Shown piece after piece: positions 7,797 to 17,200 of a DNA stretch of 46,465 nt. The notes beneath the pieces were generated by a model, which worked only from the letters and a program-made list of their open reading frames with translations, did no database searches and was not told the origin of the DNA. How positions within the stretch are numbered: position 1 is the stretch's first letter; every line of letters begins with the position of its first letter. Both the position numbers and the translations under genes were made by a program. Source of the DNA: Candidatus Kuenenia stuttgartensis (GTDB lineage: Bacteria > Planctomycetota > Planctomycetia > Planctomycetales > Planctomycetaceae); contig CAMDRI010000022.1 of assembly GCA_945906725.1 (NCBI GenBank), forward strand, positions 1 to 46,465. Reading direction: 5' to 3'.

Positions 7797-9632
7797 TCAA
7801 TACTGCCAGCTCACACCGAAGCTGTAGTTGTTCGTCACGTATGTGTTCCGCTTCTCGCTGATCGTCGGAAACAGCCCGTCTGCGGGATTGCCCTGCCACA
7901 AGACGCTACCTGCCGTGTCCGTCACTCCACCGATCATCAGGATCGAGTAGCCCGCTCGGAATTTAGCCTTCTCGAAGACTCCGAACCGTCGCAATACCGG
8001 TACGTACTGGAACAACGGAGCCTCGGCGTTGATCGTCTGCTCCAACATCGGCGAAATGTGGGCCGTCGTCTTTGAGTCGGTGAACGAGTTCGGTGTCGCA
8101 TCGTCTGTGGAAGCCAGCAACAGATTGGACTCGCGAGTGTGCATCGCAATGTTGTCGCCACTCAAACTCAACGTTTTGTAGTTCGCCAGCAGGCCGAACT
8201 TCGTAGTGCCAGTCAGCAGAAGTGATTTGCCGCCAAAATCGTAGGTCAACCCGATCTCACCGCCACCCAAGTGCTGATCGGCGTCGTTATTCAGGTACGA
8301 CGTGATCGGGTAATGGAAGTGGTCGTGGAAGGAGAAGAAATTCAATTCATCCTGGTTTTGTTGGTTCCCACCCCCTTGTTGCTGGCCACCCGACGATTCA
8401 CCACCAGCATTATCTACGATTCCATCCTGATCGTTGTCGATACGGTCGGGTGTCGCATGAATCTTGATGTCCGGACTGAGAGTTTGGTTGCCGCCGCCGC
8501 CGCCGCCACCACCACCACCTTGCTGCTCACTACTCGTGTAAGCGAGACCGCTGTCTTGCCCAAAGAAGCGGAATCCTTCTTTCAAGTAGAAATACCGCAC
8601 TCCAACCGTCGGTCGAACACGCAGCGATCCCCAGTTTAAGATCGGTGACATGACCAATTCGGCGTTGCCGCCGTACAGTTCTGACCGGAGTTTCATCTGA
8701 AACTCCAAATCGTACGGCACAGTCACGCCTCCCAGTATCGTTCCATCTGAAAACTTTTGAATCGTTCCGTCGTCCAATGGCAAACCACCCAGGTTGTCGA
8801 TGTTGTTCGCCAAGACGTCATTAATATCGTTGAAGCGTCCCGCCCTGGTCGGCTGTATGGCAGCGAGTTGAGTCAATTCCGATTGAAGCTGCGCCGCAGC
8901 GGCTATGTTTCCCGTCGCGTTCAGTTCATTGATGATGTGCAATTGCTCGATCAGAAACAGAGCGAAGTCACGCTGAGAGTCGCGACTCGCCGGCAATCCA
9001 TCGCGAGCGTCGAAGTTGAAGCTGCCTTGATTGGTGAGAAAGCCTAACCGGACACCACTGTCATCAGCGCGGTCGTATCCCCAGATCACGCGCGCTCCGT
9101 TGTTGTTCATCTTTTCTTTGGGGTTGTTGAAGTCGAACTTGCCGAACAACGAAAATCCGACTCTTGAGTTCGTTTCGCTGTCCAAGAACGGGCCGAGGAT
9201 GCCACCCTGCTGTCCTTGCTGGCCGCCGCCGCCACCACCACCGCCGCCACCTTGCTGTTGGTTGCCAATTTGCGACTGAATGGTCTGCGGATAATTCTGT
9301 GCGTCGGTGTTTCCAACAATGGAATCGGAGGTTCGGGATTTTCCCGTCAAGTACTCAATGTTCAGGAGATACCGACGAGAAAGATTGTTCTCGGACTCGG
9401 TCCATAAGCCGCCGTTGAACGTCTGCTGGCTGAAGGAGTTTTGGTACGGCGAAGTCTCCGGCCATGGAGAATACGACGCCGGCGGGCCGGAGCCGGGCAT
9501 CGGCGCGCCTCCGTAGCCGTCGTAGGCCATGCCGGGGGCCATCCCCATCGGCGATTGAGCCTGGGCCGTGAGAGTGCTCGCCGCAATGAGCGAGGTGCTG
9601 AAAACCGCTGTGAGCCAGTGCTTGAACCGCAT
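7797..9632 (-). CDS. Outer-membrane beta-barrel protein, BBP7-like
   Basis: 611 residues. A clear signal peptide ends at AQA (about residues 1-25). The mature part begins with a Gly/Pro/Met-rich stretch, then RRYLLNIEYLTGKSR, which resembles the opening strand of planctomycete BBP7 barrels. Alternating hydrophobic strands follow, and the chain ends in an aromatic residue (FGVSWQY), as outer-membrane proteins do. Two Gly/Gln homopolymer tracts lie at about 127-144 and 370-382, and a calcium-loop motif DNDQDGIVD at 399-407 lies in a disordered insert; these are probably surface loops. An AAGGAAG Shine-Dalgarno fixes the start at 9632. The family assignment rests on overall features, so BBP7 membership is likely but not certain. 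Confidence 0.75.
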   Translation of the reverse strand: MRFKHWLTAVFSTSLIAASTLTAQAQSPMGMAPGMAYDGYGGAPMPGSGPPASYSPWPETSPYQNSFSQQTFNGGLWTESENNLSRRYLLNIEYLTGKSRTSDSIVGNTDAQNYPQTIQSQIGNQQQGGGGGGGGGGQQGQQGGILGPFLDSETNSRVGFSLFGKFDFNNPKEKMNNNGARVIWGYDRADDSGVRLGFLTNQGSFNFDARDGLPASRDSQRDFALFLIEQLHIINELNATGNIAAAAQLQSELTQLAAIQPTRAGRFNDINDVLANNIDNLGGLPLDDGTIQKFSDGTILGGVTVPYDLEFQMKLRSELYGGNAELVMSPILNWGSLRVRPTVGVRYFYLKEGFRFFGQDSGLAYTSSEQQGGGGGGGGGGNQTLSPDIKIHATPDRIDNDQDGIVDNAGGESSGGQQQGGGNQQNQDELNFFSFHDHFHYPITSYLNNDADQHLGGGEIGLTYDFGGKSLLLTGTTKFGLLANYKTLSLSGDNIAMHTRESNLLLASTDDATPNSFTDSKTTAHISPMLEQTINAEAPLFQYVPVLRRFGVFEKAKFRAGYSILMIGGVTDTAGSVLWQGNPADGLFPTISEKRNTYVTNNYSFGVSWQY

Positions 9633-9802
9633 CAGAACTTCCTTGGACTGCTCGTCTTCGGAGTTTGTTGACACCCTCCGCGCCACCCAACGGGCGCGCG
9701 GCAAGGAGACCTGCGGTTCTTATCGTCGTGGCGACTTGGCAAACTGTAGCGGTTATTCCAATCGTGCCGGTTTTTAGGTTCGCGGAAAGCTCGCAAAGTT
9801 TT

Positions 9803-9859
9803 CGTGGCGGGGGCGTCTCGCCTTCGACGGTGAACGCGACGCGAGACGCGTCGGCCACG
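9803..9859. repeat. Inverted-repeat element after the dehydratase stop codon
   Basis: Arms of 19 bp at 9803-9821 and 9841-9859 with three mismatches (right arm complement CGTGGCCGACGCGTCTCGC), 19-bp spacer. It begins 2 bp beyond the stop codon of the gene at 9862-11409, so it would be transcribed as a 3' hairpin of that mRNA. Its right arm is free of stop codons in all six frames. Confidence 0.8.
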
Positions 9860-9861
9860 AA

Positions 9862-11409
9862 TTACAGCACCGGGCCGATAATCCACGGTGCAAACTCATC
9901 GTCGCCAATCCCTTGAGCCTCGCTCTTGGTCTTTTCACCACTGGCGACGGAGATGATCTTCTCGAAAATCTCTTGCCCAACTTGCTCAACCGACCCGCCT
10001 TCCAGGATGCCGCCGGCGTTGATGTCCATGTCGTCGATCATGCGGTCGAACATCGGCGTGTTCGAAGCAATTTTGATGCTCGGAGTCGGCTTGCAGCCGA
10101 AGCAGCTTCCTCGGCCCGTCGTGAAGACGACGACATTCGCTCCGCCCGCGACCAACCCGGTGACCGAGATGGGATCGAAACCCGGAGTGTCCATGAACAC
10201 GAACCCTTTGGCGGTGACCGGCTCCGCAAAATCGTAGACGGCGTTGAGCGCGGTGTAGCCCGCTTTCGCGATCGCTCCCAAAGACTTCTCGTAAATGGTC
10301 GTGAGTCCCCCTTTTTTGTTGCCGACCGAGGGATTGTTGTCGATCGCGCCGCCGAACTTGGCGACGTACTCCTCCCACCAGCGAATTTGTTTCAGCAGTT
10401 TCTGCCCGACTTCCGGAGTGCGGGCACGCCGGAGGAGTAGATGTTCACCGCCGTAGATTTCCGGCGTCTCAGCCAGAATCGTCGTCCCGCCGTGAGCGAC
10501 CAACATGTCGCTGGCAATGCCGAGCGCCGGGTTGCAGGTGACTCCGCTGCTGCCGTCGCTGCCGCCACAGTTGGTGCCGAGGATGATTTCAGAAACCGGA
10601 ATCGGTTCGCGGCGGACTTGGTTCACCTGCGGGAGCATGTCTTTCAGGAGGTCGGTCGCGTAACGGACGGTCTTCGCAATGCCCCCTTGCTCTTGCATGT
10701 TGATGACCAGCGGTCGAGGCGGCTCCGGTTCGCCGGGAATTCGCAATTGAGTCAGACCGTATTTGTCTTGCAGGTACGCTCCCTGCGACGTCTCGCAGCC
10801 GAGTCCCACGATCAGGTACGCGCCGATGTTGGGATGCTTGCAGAAGCCGGCCAACGTCCGAGCCATCAAGCGGTGCTCGTCACCATCGTAGTCGAACGCG
10901 CAACCTCCCTTGTGAACCAGCGGCACGACGCCGTCGATGTTTGGGAAATCGCGCAGCAATTCTTTGTTGAACCGCTCGGCGATCATCTTCGAGGTCGCGG
11001 CCGAGCAATTCACCGTACTGACGATGCCGATGTAATTCCGAGTCGCCGCTCGACCGTCGAGCCGGCGATAGCCTTGAAACGTGCGGCCGAGAATCGGCGT
11101 CGGATCGTCCGGAATATCGGTGCCGATCGAATGGTCGAGTTGCAATTCTCCCGGCTCCATGTTGTGCCGATGGACCCACTCGCCCGGCTCGATCGCCTCG
11201 GTCGCGTATCCGATGACGCAACCGTATCGACGGATCGGCTCTTTCGGAGCGATCGGCCTCAACGCGATCTTGTGGCCGAGTTCGACGACCTCTTTCGCCG
11301 TGATGTTGTAACTGCCAACACGAACCGCCAAGCCGGCTGGGATCGTGCGACGAACGTACGCGATATTGTCCTCTGGGTTCAGCAACAAGGCGGGAGAATC
11401 TTGAGACAT
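9862..11409 (-). CDS. uxaA: Altronate/galactarate dehydratase family protein (UxaA-like)
   Basis: 515 residues, the usual length for single-chain UxaA/GarD enzymes. An N-terminal SAF-like domain (about 10-90; IPAGLAVRVG, GHKIAL, GYATEAIEPGEWVHRHN) is followed by the catalytic region: RNYIGIVSTVNCSAATS, HKGGCAFDYDGDEHR, GLGCE, GTNCGGSDGSSGVTCNPALG, NPSVGNKKGG and FTTGRGSCFGC. These match the UxaA family, which dehydrates sugar acids to 2-keto-3-deoxy acids with Fe(II). Which sugar acid is used cannot be told from sequence, and there is no uronate pathway gene beside it. The ATG at 11409 has GGAG 8-9 bp upstream; the frame is open further upstream but there lacks homology-like sequence and would run into the divergent gene. 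Confidence 0.88.
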   Translation of the reverse strand: MSQDSPALLLNPEDNIAYVRRTIPAGLAVRVGSYNITAKEVVELGHKIALRPIAPKEPIRRYGCVIGYATEAIEPGEWVHRHNMEPGELQLDHSIGTDIPDDPTPILGRTFQGYRRLDGRAATRNYIGIVSTVNCSAATSKMIAERFNKELLRDFPNIDGVVPLVHKGGCAFDYDGDEHRLMARTLAGFCKHPNIGAYLIVGLGCETSQGAYLQDKYGLTQLRIPGEPEPPRPLVINMQEQGGIAKTVRYATDLLKDMLPQVNQVRREPIPVSEIILGTNCGGSDGSSGVTCNPALGIASDMLVAHGGTTILAETPEIYGGEHLLLRRARTPEVGQKLLKQIRWWEEYVAKFGGAIDNNPSVGNKKGGLTTIYEKSLGAIAKAGYTALNAVYDFAEPVTAKGFVFMDTPGFDPISVTGLVAGGANVVVFTTGRGSCFGCKPTPSIKIASNTPMFDRMIDDMDINAGGILEGGSVEQVGQEIFEKIISVASGEKTKSEAQGIGDDEFAPWIIGPVL

Positions 11410-11568
11410 CGACAAGCTCCAAAAAGCGTCCGTGTGAGAATCGAATGGTTCGGAAAGTAGCGAGTCAGTCCGACGAGTCCAAGCGGCCCGATTGGCCGTG
11501 ACGAACACGCTCGGTACGATCCCGCTCCGATTTGGATCTTCTCGCCTCGCATCGGGAGTCGTTCTGCT
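11410..11568. promoter_or_regulatory. Divergent promoter region, dehydratase / sulfite oxidase-like
   Basis: 159 bases between two divergent genes. It must contain both promoters. I could not pick convincing -35/-10 boxes or an operator. A GGGAG at about 11554-11558 is the likely ribosome site of the plus-strand gene. Confidence 0.4.
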
Positions 11569-12753
11569 GTGATTCACACGTCGCTTGCCTTGCCCATCGA
11601 CCGACGGTTCTTCTTGCGGCAGTTGTCCGCCGGAGCCATCGGTTTGATCTGTGTTTCCGGACATCGCGGCTCCGCGTTGGCGGCGGACGAGAGCCGTTTG
11701 CTTGTCCACTCAAAGGCCCCGATGAACGCCGAGCCACCGTTGCCAGACCTCGTGCGGTCGTGGGTCACGCCGGTGGAGTCGTTCTTCATTCGCAGTCACG
11801 GCAACACGCCGGAGATCAACGCCGACTCGTTTCGCTTGTCGCTCGAGGGCATGGTCGAGCATCCGCTGACCTTGTCGCTGGCGGAACTCGGGCGTTTTGA
11901 GCAACACGCCGTGACGGCCACGCTGACCTGTGCCGGCAATCGCCGCAGCGAGCACAGCCGCGTCAAGCCGGTCAAAGGTGTCCAATGGCGCGAGGGTGCA
12001 ATCGGCAACGCCAAGTGGGGAGGCGCACGGCTTTCGGAGTTGCTCAAAAAAGCCGGTGTGCGTGACTCAGCCAAGCATGTGTGGTTCGAGGGCCTCGATT
12101 CCGTCGACGACGGCGGCAAGACGTTTGCGTTCGGTGGTTCAATCCCGCTGGAGAAAGCGCTGCTCGAACGCGATGCCGCGCCCGGAGCGTTGCTCGCCAC
12201 GACGATGAACGACAAGCCGTTGACGGCCGATCATGGCTTCCCCGTGCGGACTATCGTGCCCGGCTACATCGGTGCTCGCAGCGTGAAGTGGCTAAGCAAG
12301 ATCGTCGTCAGCGATCGTCCCTCGCCGAATCATTTCGTGGCCGACGTCTACAAACTGGTCGATGAGGGAACTCTGCTGGAAGTCGCCGAGAATGCGCCGA
12401 TCTACCGCATGCCGCTCAACTCGGCGATCTGCTCGCCGTCGGCTGGAACGGCATTGAAATCGGGACGAGTCGAAGTCGTCGGCTACGCACTGCCTCCCGG
12501 AGTGCCGGGTGTTTCGATCCGCAAGGTCGAGGTTTCCGGAGACGCTGGCCGCTCGTGGATCGAGGCCAAGCTCACCTCGCCCGCTTCCGAATTCTGCTGG
12601 CAACTTTGGTCCGCCGAGATCACTGCCAACTCGGCGACAAAAGAATTGATCGTCCGCGCGATCGACTCACGCGGCGAAGTCCAGCCAGAGACCGTCCGTT
12701 GGAATGCCAAAGGTTATCTCTTCAATGCCTGGCATCACGTCCCCGTCAATTGA
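11569..12753 (+). CDS. Tat-exported sulfite oxidase family molybdopterin oxidoreductase
   Basis: 394 residues. The N-terminus has a twin-arginine signal (DRRFFLRQL then a hydrophobic stretch, ALA at about 36-38). The molybdopterin domain contains FFIRSHG at 72-78 and TLTCAGNRR, with Cys121 the expected molybdenum ligand, then WGGARLSELL and HGFPVRTIVPGYIGARSVKWL, all typical of SUOX/YedY relatives. The last third (about 270-390) is the Mo-co dimerisation domain with the usual VEVSGDAGRSW. It acts in the periplasm after folding with cofactor. The start is GTG; the next in-frame ATG would delete the Tat signal. No haem or cytochrome partner is adjacent, so the electron acceptor is unknown. Confidence 0.9.
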   Translation: MIHTSLALPIDRRFFLRQLSAGAIGLICVSGHRGSALAADESRLLVHSKAPMNAEPPLPDLVRSWVTPVESFFIRSHGNTPEINADSFRLSLEGMVEHPLTLSLAELGRFEQHAVTATLTCAGNRRSEHSRVKPVKGVQWREGAIGNAKWGGARLSELLKKAGVRDSAKHVWFEGLDSVDDGGKTFAFGGSIPLEKALLERDAAPGALLATTMNDKPLTADHGFPVRTIVPGYIGARSVKWLSKIVVSDRPSPNHFVADVYKLVDEGTLLEVAENAPIYRMPLNSAICSPSAGTALKSGRVEVVGYALPPGVPGVSIRKVEVSGDAGRSWIEAKLTSPASEFCWQLWSAEITANSATKELIVRAIDSRGEVQPETVRWNAKGYLFNAWHHVPVN

Positions 12754-12803
12754 CTGTGGCGACGGCCAGGATCGTCGGCCAATCAACCAAGGAATGAACG
12801 AGC

Positions 12804-13406
12804 ATGTCGCAATCAACGTCACTGGGCAGCCAACCGCACGGATCATTGCGCTGCACCGCGAACTGGTTGACTGCGGCGACGATCGTTTCGGCCGTCGGGA
12901 CTTCCGGAAGCTTGTTCCTCAGCGTCGGTCTGGGTCTCAAAGCCTGCCCGCTCTGTTTCTACCAGCGTTCGTTCGTCATGGCGGTGCTCGTCGTGCTGGC
13001 GCTCGGTCGGATTCTGGAGCGATCGCGTCCGGGCTTGATCTGTTTCTTGTGCGTTCCACTGACGTGGGCCGGTCTCGGAGTCGCTGCGTTTCACGAGTAC
13101 CTCGTCCTGACTAGCGTTCTCGAATGCCCGCAAGCTTTGTTCGGAATCGGCACTGCGCCGGCCCAAAGTCTGTTCGTTTTCATCGCACTGGCTGTCGCAG
13201 TTTCAGCGGGAGCTTGGTACGGTCGCGAGGAAGCACGACGACAGAACTCGAGCACGCTCTTTTCCGCTGTTTTGTTGGGGCTTCTTCTGGCCGCCGCGTG
13301 CGTGAAAAGTTCACCACCAATTCCACCTGTGCCGACCACTGCCTACGACCCGGTCAAGCAACCGCTCGACACTTGCCGCCGCCCGTTCACGGTTCCGAAG
13401 AATTGA
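12804..13406 (+). CDS. DsbB-like disulfide bond formation membrane protein
   Basis: 200 residues with about four hydrophobic segments. The motif KACPLCFYQR (Cys48, Cys51) at the periplasmic end of helix 1 is the quinone-linked CxxC of DsbB/BdbC. The second periplasmic loop carries ECPQALFG (Cys108) but no second nearby cysteine, so the usual second redox pair is not obvious. Cys191 near the C-terminus (DTCRRPF) or Cys80/Cys83 (CFLC) might substitute. The ATG is preceded by AAGGAA and the next gene starts 4 bp after the stop, so the two are co-transcribed. A DsbA partner is not in view. Confidence 0.8.
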   Translation: MSQSTSLGSQPHGSLRCTANWLTAATIVSAVGTSGSLFLSVGLGLKACPLCFYQRSFVMAVLVVLALGRILERSRPGLICFLCVPLTWAGLGVAAFHEYLVLTSVLECPQALFGIGTAPAQSLFVFIALAVAVSAGAWYGREEARRQNSSTLFSAVLLGLLLAAACVKSSPPIPPVPTTAYDPVKQPLDTCRRPFTVPKN

Positions 13407-13410
13407 ACCT

Positions 13411-14244
13411 ATGCCGACGCCGTCCCAAGAAGCTGCGATTCGCCTTGGATGTTTCTTCGGGACACTGCTTGCGATGGCCGTGTGGGAATGGCGCGCGCCG
13501 CGGCGGCCGCTGACTCAGAGCAAGCCGCTGCGCTGGTCGAGCAACTTGGGGCTGGCATTGTTGAACAATGTCCTGTGGCGATTGTTCATGCCGGCCGGAG
13601 CGGTCGGCTTGGCGATCGCTGTGCAAACTCGCGACTGGGGACTCTTTCATCGCGTCACCTGGCCCGAATGGTTTGAGATCACGGCGTCGGTCGTGCTGTT
13701 CGACTTTGCGATCTACGGGCAGCATTGGGCGTTTCACCGAGTCGCGTGGCTTTGGCGGTTGCATCTGGTGCATCACGTCGATCTCGATTTCGACGCGACC
13801 ACCGGCATCCGCTTCCACACCGTCGAGACGTTGCTGTCGTTCGCCTGGAAGGGAGTCGTCATCGCGTTGCTCGGAGCACCCGCGATGGCCGTGATGATCT
13901 TTGAAATCCTGCTGAACGCCACCGCGCTGTTCAATCACAGCAACGCTCGCGTACCACTGTGGCTTGACCGAGTGCTGCGGTTGCTCCTGGTCACTCCCGA
14001 CATGCACCGCGTGCATCATTCTATCGAGAATCACGAGACCAACAGCAACTACGGCTTCTGCCTCTCGTGGTGGGATCTTCTGTTTCGCACCTACGACGCC
14101 CAACCCGACGCCGGGTACGACGGCATGACCATCGGCCGGCCGGAATTCCGCGACGCCCAAGTGGAACGGCTGCCGTTCATGCTGCTATTGCCGTTTCGAC
14201 GGGGCCTACCACCGACACCGTGCCGACACCTTCATGACTCGTAA
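13411..14244 (+). CDS. Sterol desaturase / fatty acid hydroxylase family protein
   Basis: 277 residues, membrane protein. It has the di-iron histidine clusters of the family: HWAFHR in the middle, LHLVHHVD shortly after, and HRVHHS near residue 195, with hydrophobic helices before and between them. Family members insert oxygen into or desaturate membrane lipids; the lipid substrate cannot be predicted. It starts 4 bp after the DsbB-like gene and is followed after 48 bp by the RND permease, so it may be read through into the efflux operon. Confidence 0.88.
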   Translation: MPTPSQEAAIRLGCFFGTLLAMAVWEWRAPRRPLTQSKPLRWSSNLGLALLNNVLWRLFMPAGAVGLAIAVQTRDWGLFHRVTWPEWFEITASVVLFDFAIYGQHWAFHRVAWLWRLHLVHHVDLDFDATTGIRFHTVETLLSFAWKGVVIALLGAPAMAVMIFEILLNATALFNHSNARVPLWLDRVLRLLLVTPDMHRVHHSIENHETNSNYGFCLSWWDLLFRTYDAQPDAGYDGMTIGRPEFRDAQVERLPFMLLLPFRRGLPPTPCRHLHDS

Positions 14245-14292
14245 GCCGAATCCGGCTTGCCGTTGGCCCGCCGTTTCATTCCGATACGCCGC

Positions 14293-17200
14293 ATGAATCC
14301 CATCATCTTCGCTCTGCGTCGCCCGATCACCGTAATGGTCGGGATCATCGCCGTCGTGCTCACGGCTTTCATCGCCGTGCGGCCGAAGGCGTTCGATATC
14401 GCGCTGGCGAAGGTCGGCATCGAGTTGCCGCTCAAATGCATGCCGATCGACATCTTCCCGGCGCTGAACCTGCCGGTGATCTACGTCTGCCAGCCGTACG
14501 GCGGCATGGACCCGGCTCAGATGGAAGGGCTGCTGACCAATTACTACGAGTACCACTTCCTCTATATCAACGGCATCCATCACGTCGAGAGCCGCAACGT
14601 CCAAGGGACGGCATTGATGAAGCTCATCTTTCACCCGGGCACGAACATGGCCCAAGCGATGGCCGAGACGATCAACTATGTCAACCGCTCGCGAGCAATG
14701 ATGCCCCCCGGCACTGTGCCGCCGTTTGTCATGCGGTTCGACACTGGCAGCGTGCCGGTTGGATATCTGGTCTTCTCCTCCGAGACCCGCACGATTGGCG
14801 AGATCTCGGACCTGGCGCTGATGAAAGTGCGGCCGATGTTTTCGGCACTGCCCGGCGTGAGTGCTCCGCCACCGTTTGGCGGGAGCGCTCGCAGCATTGT
14901 CGTCCGTGCCGACCCGGATCGCTTGCGAGCTTACGGCATCGCGCCCGACGACGTCGTCAACGCACTCGTGGCCGGCAACGCCGTCAGCCCGTCGGGCAAT
15001 CTGCGAATCGGCGACAACTATCCGATGGTCCCCACCAACGCGATGATCAAAGATATCAAGGAACTCGGCAGCATTCCGATCAAAGTCGGAACAACTTCCG
15101 GCGGCGGTGCGGCGGCGATCGGCAGCGCGAGCACCGTTTATCTGCGAGACATCGGTTCGATTGAGGACGCGACCGACATCACAACCGGCTACTCGCTCGT
15201 GAACGGCCGCCGAGCCGTTTACATCCTCGCGACCAAACGGGCCGATGCCTCGACGATGAGCGTCATCGATGAAATCAAAGCCGCGATGCCCAAGTTCCGA
15301 GCCGAGGTTCCGTCCGATATCAACGTCTCCTTCGAGTTCGACCAATCGCCGTACGTCACGCGCGCGATCAACAGCCTCGCGACCGAAGGGACTTTGGGAG
15401 CAATCCTCACCGGCCTGATGGTGCTCGTCTTCCTGCGCGATTGGAGAAGTGCGTTGGTCGTCGTGCTCAACATCCCGTTGGCTATTGCGGCGTCCATCGT
15501 TGGTCTGTGGCTCTGCGGCCAGACGATCAACTTAATGACCCTCGGCGGCCTCGCACTGGCGGTCGGTATCCTAGTTGATGAAGCGACCGTCGAGATTGAA
15601 AACATCCACACGCAGATGCAACACACCTCATCCGTCGCCTGGGCCGTGCGGCTCGGCAATGCGCAAACCGCGATCCCGCGATTGCTGGCGATGCTATGCA
15701 TCCTGGCCGTCTTCGTGCCGAGCTTCTTCATGTCAGGAGCCGCCCGCGAACTGTTCGTCCCGCTGTCGCTAGCCGTCGGTTTTTCGATGATCGCGTCGTA
15801 CATCCTGTCGAGCACCTTCGTCCCGGTGGTGGCAACATGGCTGCTGCGCGGGGTTGATGGTCGAGGGTCGAGGGTTGATGGCCATGACAAGACTGCCGCT
15901 GACATGCCATCAACCATCAGCCATCAACCATCGACTTATTCACTCCTCATCATGACCATCGTCCGCCAGCGTTGGCTCGTCGTTCCCGTATATCTCGTGG
16001 TCTGCGGCGTGACGCTGTTCTGGGCCAGCGGCCGGCTCGGCATTGAGATCTTTCCGACCGTCGATGCGGGCGAATTCCGTTTGAGATTCCGAGCTCCTGA
16101 CGGCACGCACATCGAAAGGACTGAGAAAATCGCGCTCGAGATCCTCGACATGGTCAAACAGAAGATCGGCGAGAAAAAAGTCGCGATGACGCTCGGTTAC
16201 ATCGGCACGGTGCCGGCCAGCTTTCCGATCAACTCGGTCTATCACTTCTCGCGCGGGCCGGAAGAAGGCTTGTTGCGGATCGCCCTGAAACCAAAGTCTG
16301 GCATCAGCACAGAGGCGATGAAAGAAGAGCTCCGCCGCGAGTTTCTCGACCGCTTCCCGACCGTGCGATTCTCGTTCGAGCCGGCCGACATCATCAGCGA
16401 AGTCATGAGCTTCGGCTCGCCGACGCCGATCGAGATCGCCGCTCGCGGCGGCAGCCTCGACGAGAACCACGAATACATCGGCAAAGTCCAAACCGCACTC
16501 GGCAAACTGCCCGCGATCCGAGACATGCAGGTCGTGCAGGCACGTGACTACCCAACGGTCGAGATCAAAGTGGATCGCGAGAAGGCGGGCCTGTCCGGAA
16601 CGACGGTCTCGCAAGTCGCGAGGTCGATTGTCACCGCAACATCTTCCAGCCGCTTTGTCGTGCCGAACTATTGGCCTGATCCGAAAACCGGCATCGGTTA
16701 TCAAGTGCAGGTCGAAATCCCGCAACCGCAGCTCGACAGCATCGAAGACCTCGGAGCCGTTCCGATTCAACGCAGCTCCGGTGCGGCCTCCGGTCAATCC
16801 CTGCTGCTCCGTGATGTCGCTTCCCTGATGGATGGGAAGTCGCACGGCGAATACGACCGCTACAACATGAAACGCGAAATCAGCCTCACCGCCAATATCG
16901 TGGGTGATGATCTCGGTGCCGTCTCGCAGCAGATCACGCACGTTCTGAACGCTGTCGGCAAAGAGGACGCGGACGCCAAAGCAATGGCCCACCAGGAAGC
17001 CGTCGCGAAAGCGAAGGCCGCCGGCAACCCCGATCCACCCAAACCCGCCAGCATTCATCACGAACTCCGCGGCCAGATCCCGCCGCTGCGTGCGATCATG
17101 AACGGCCTGGGCATCGGCCTGCTGTTGGCGGTGCTCGTAATCTTCTTGATGTTGAGTGCCAATTTCCAAAGCTGGCGACTCGCGTTCGTCACCGTCTCGA

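Noticed and set aside
10441..11460. A 339-codon plus-strand frame opposite the dehydratase
   Set aside because: It is antisense to a clear UxaA-family gene and its sequence is Arg/Val-rich text typical of the reverse frame of GC-rich genes.
14206..15345. A 379-codon minus-strand frame opposite the RND permease
   Set aside because: The same region encodes conserved RND sequence on the plus strand; the reverse frame has no domain and no start signal.
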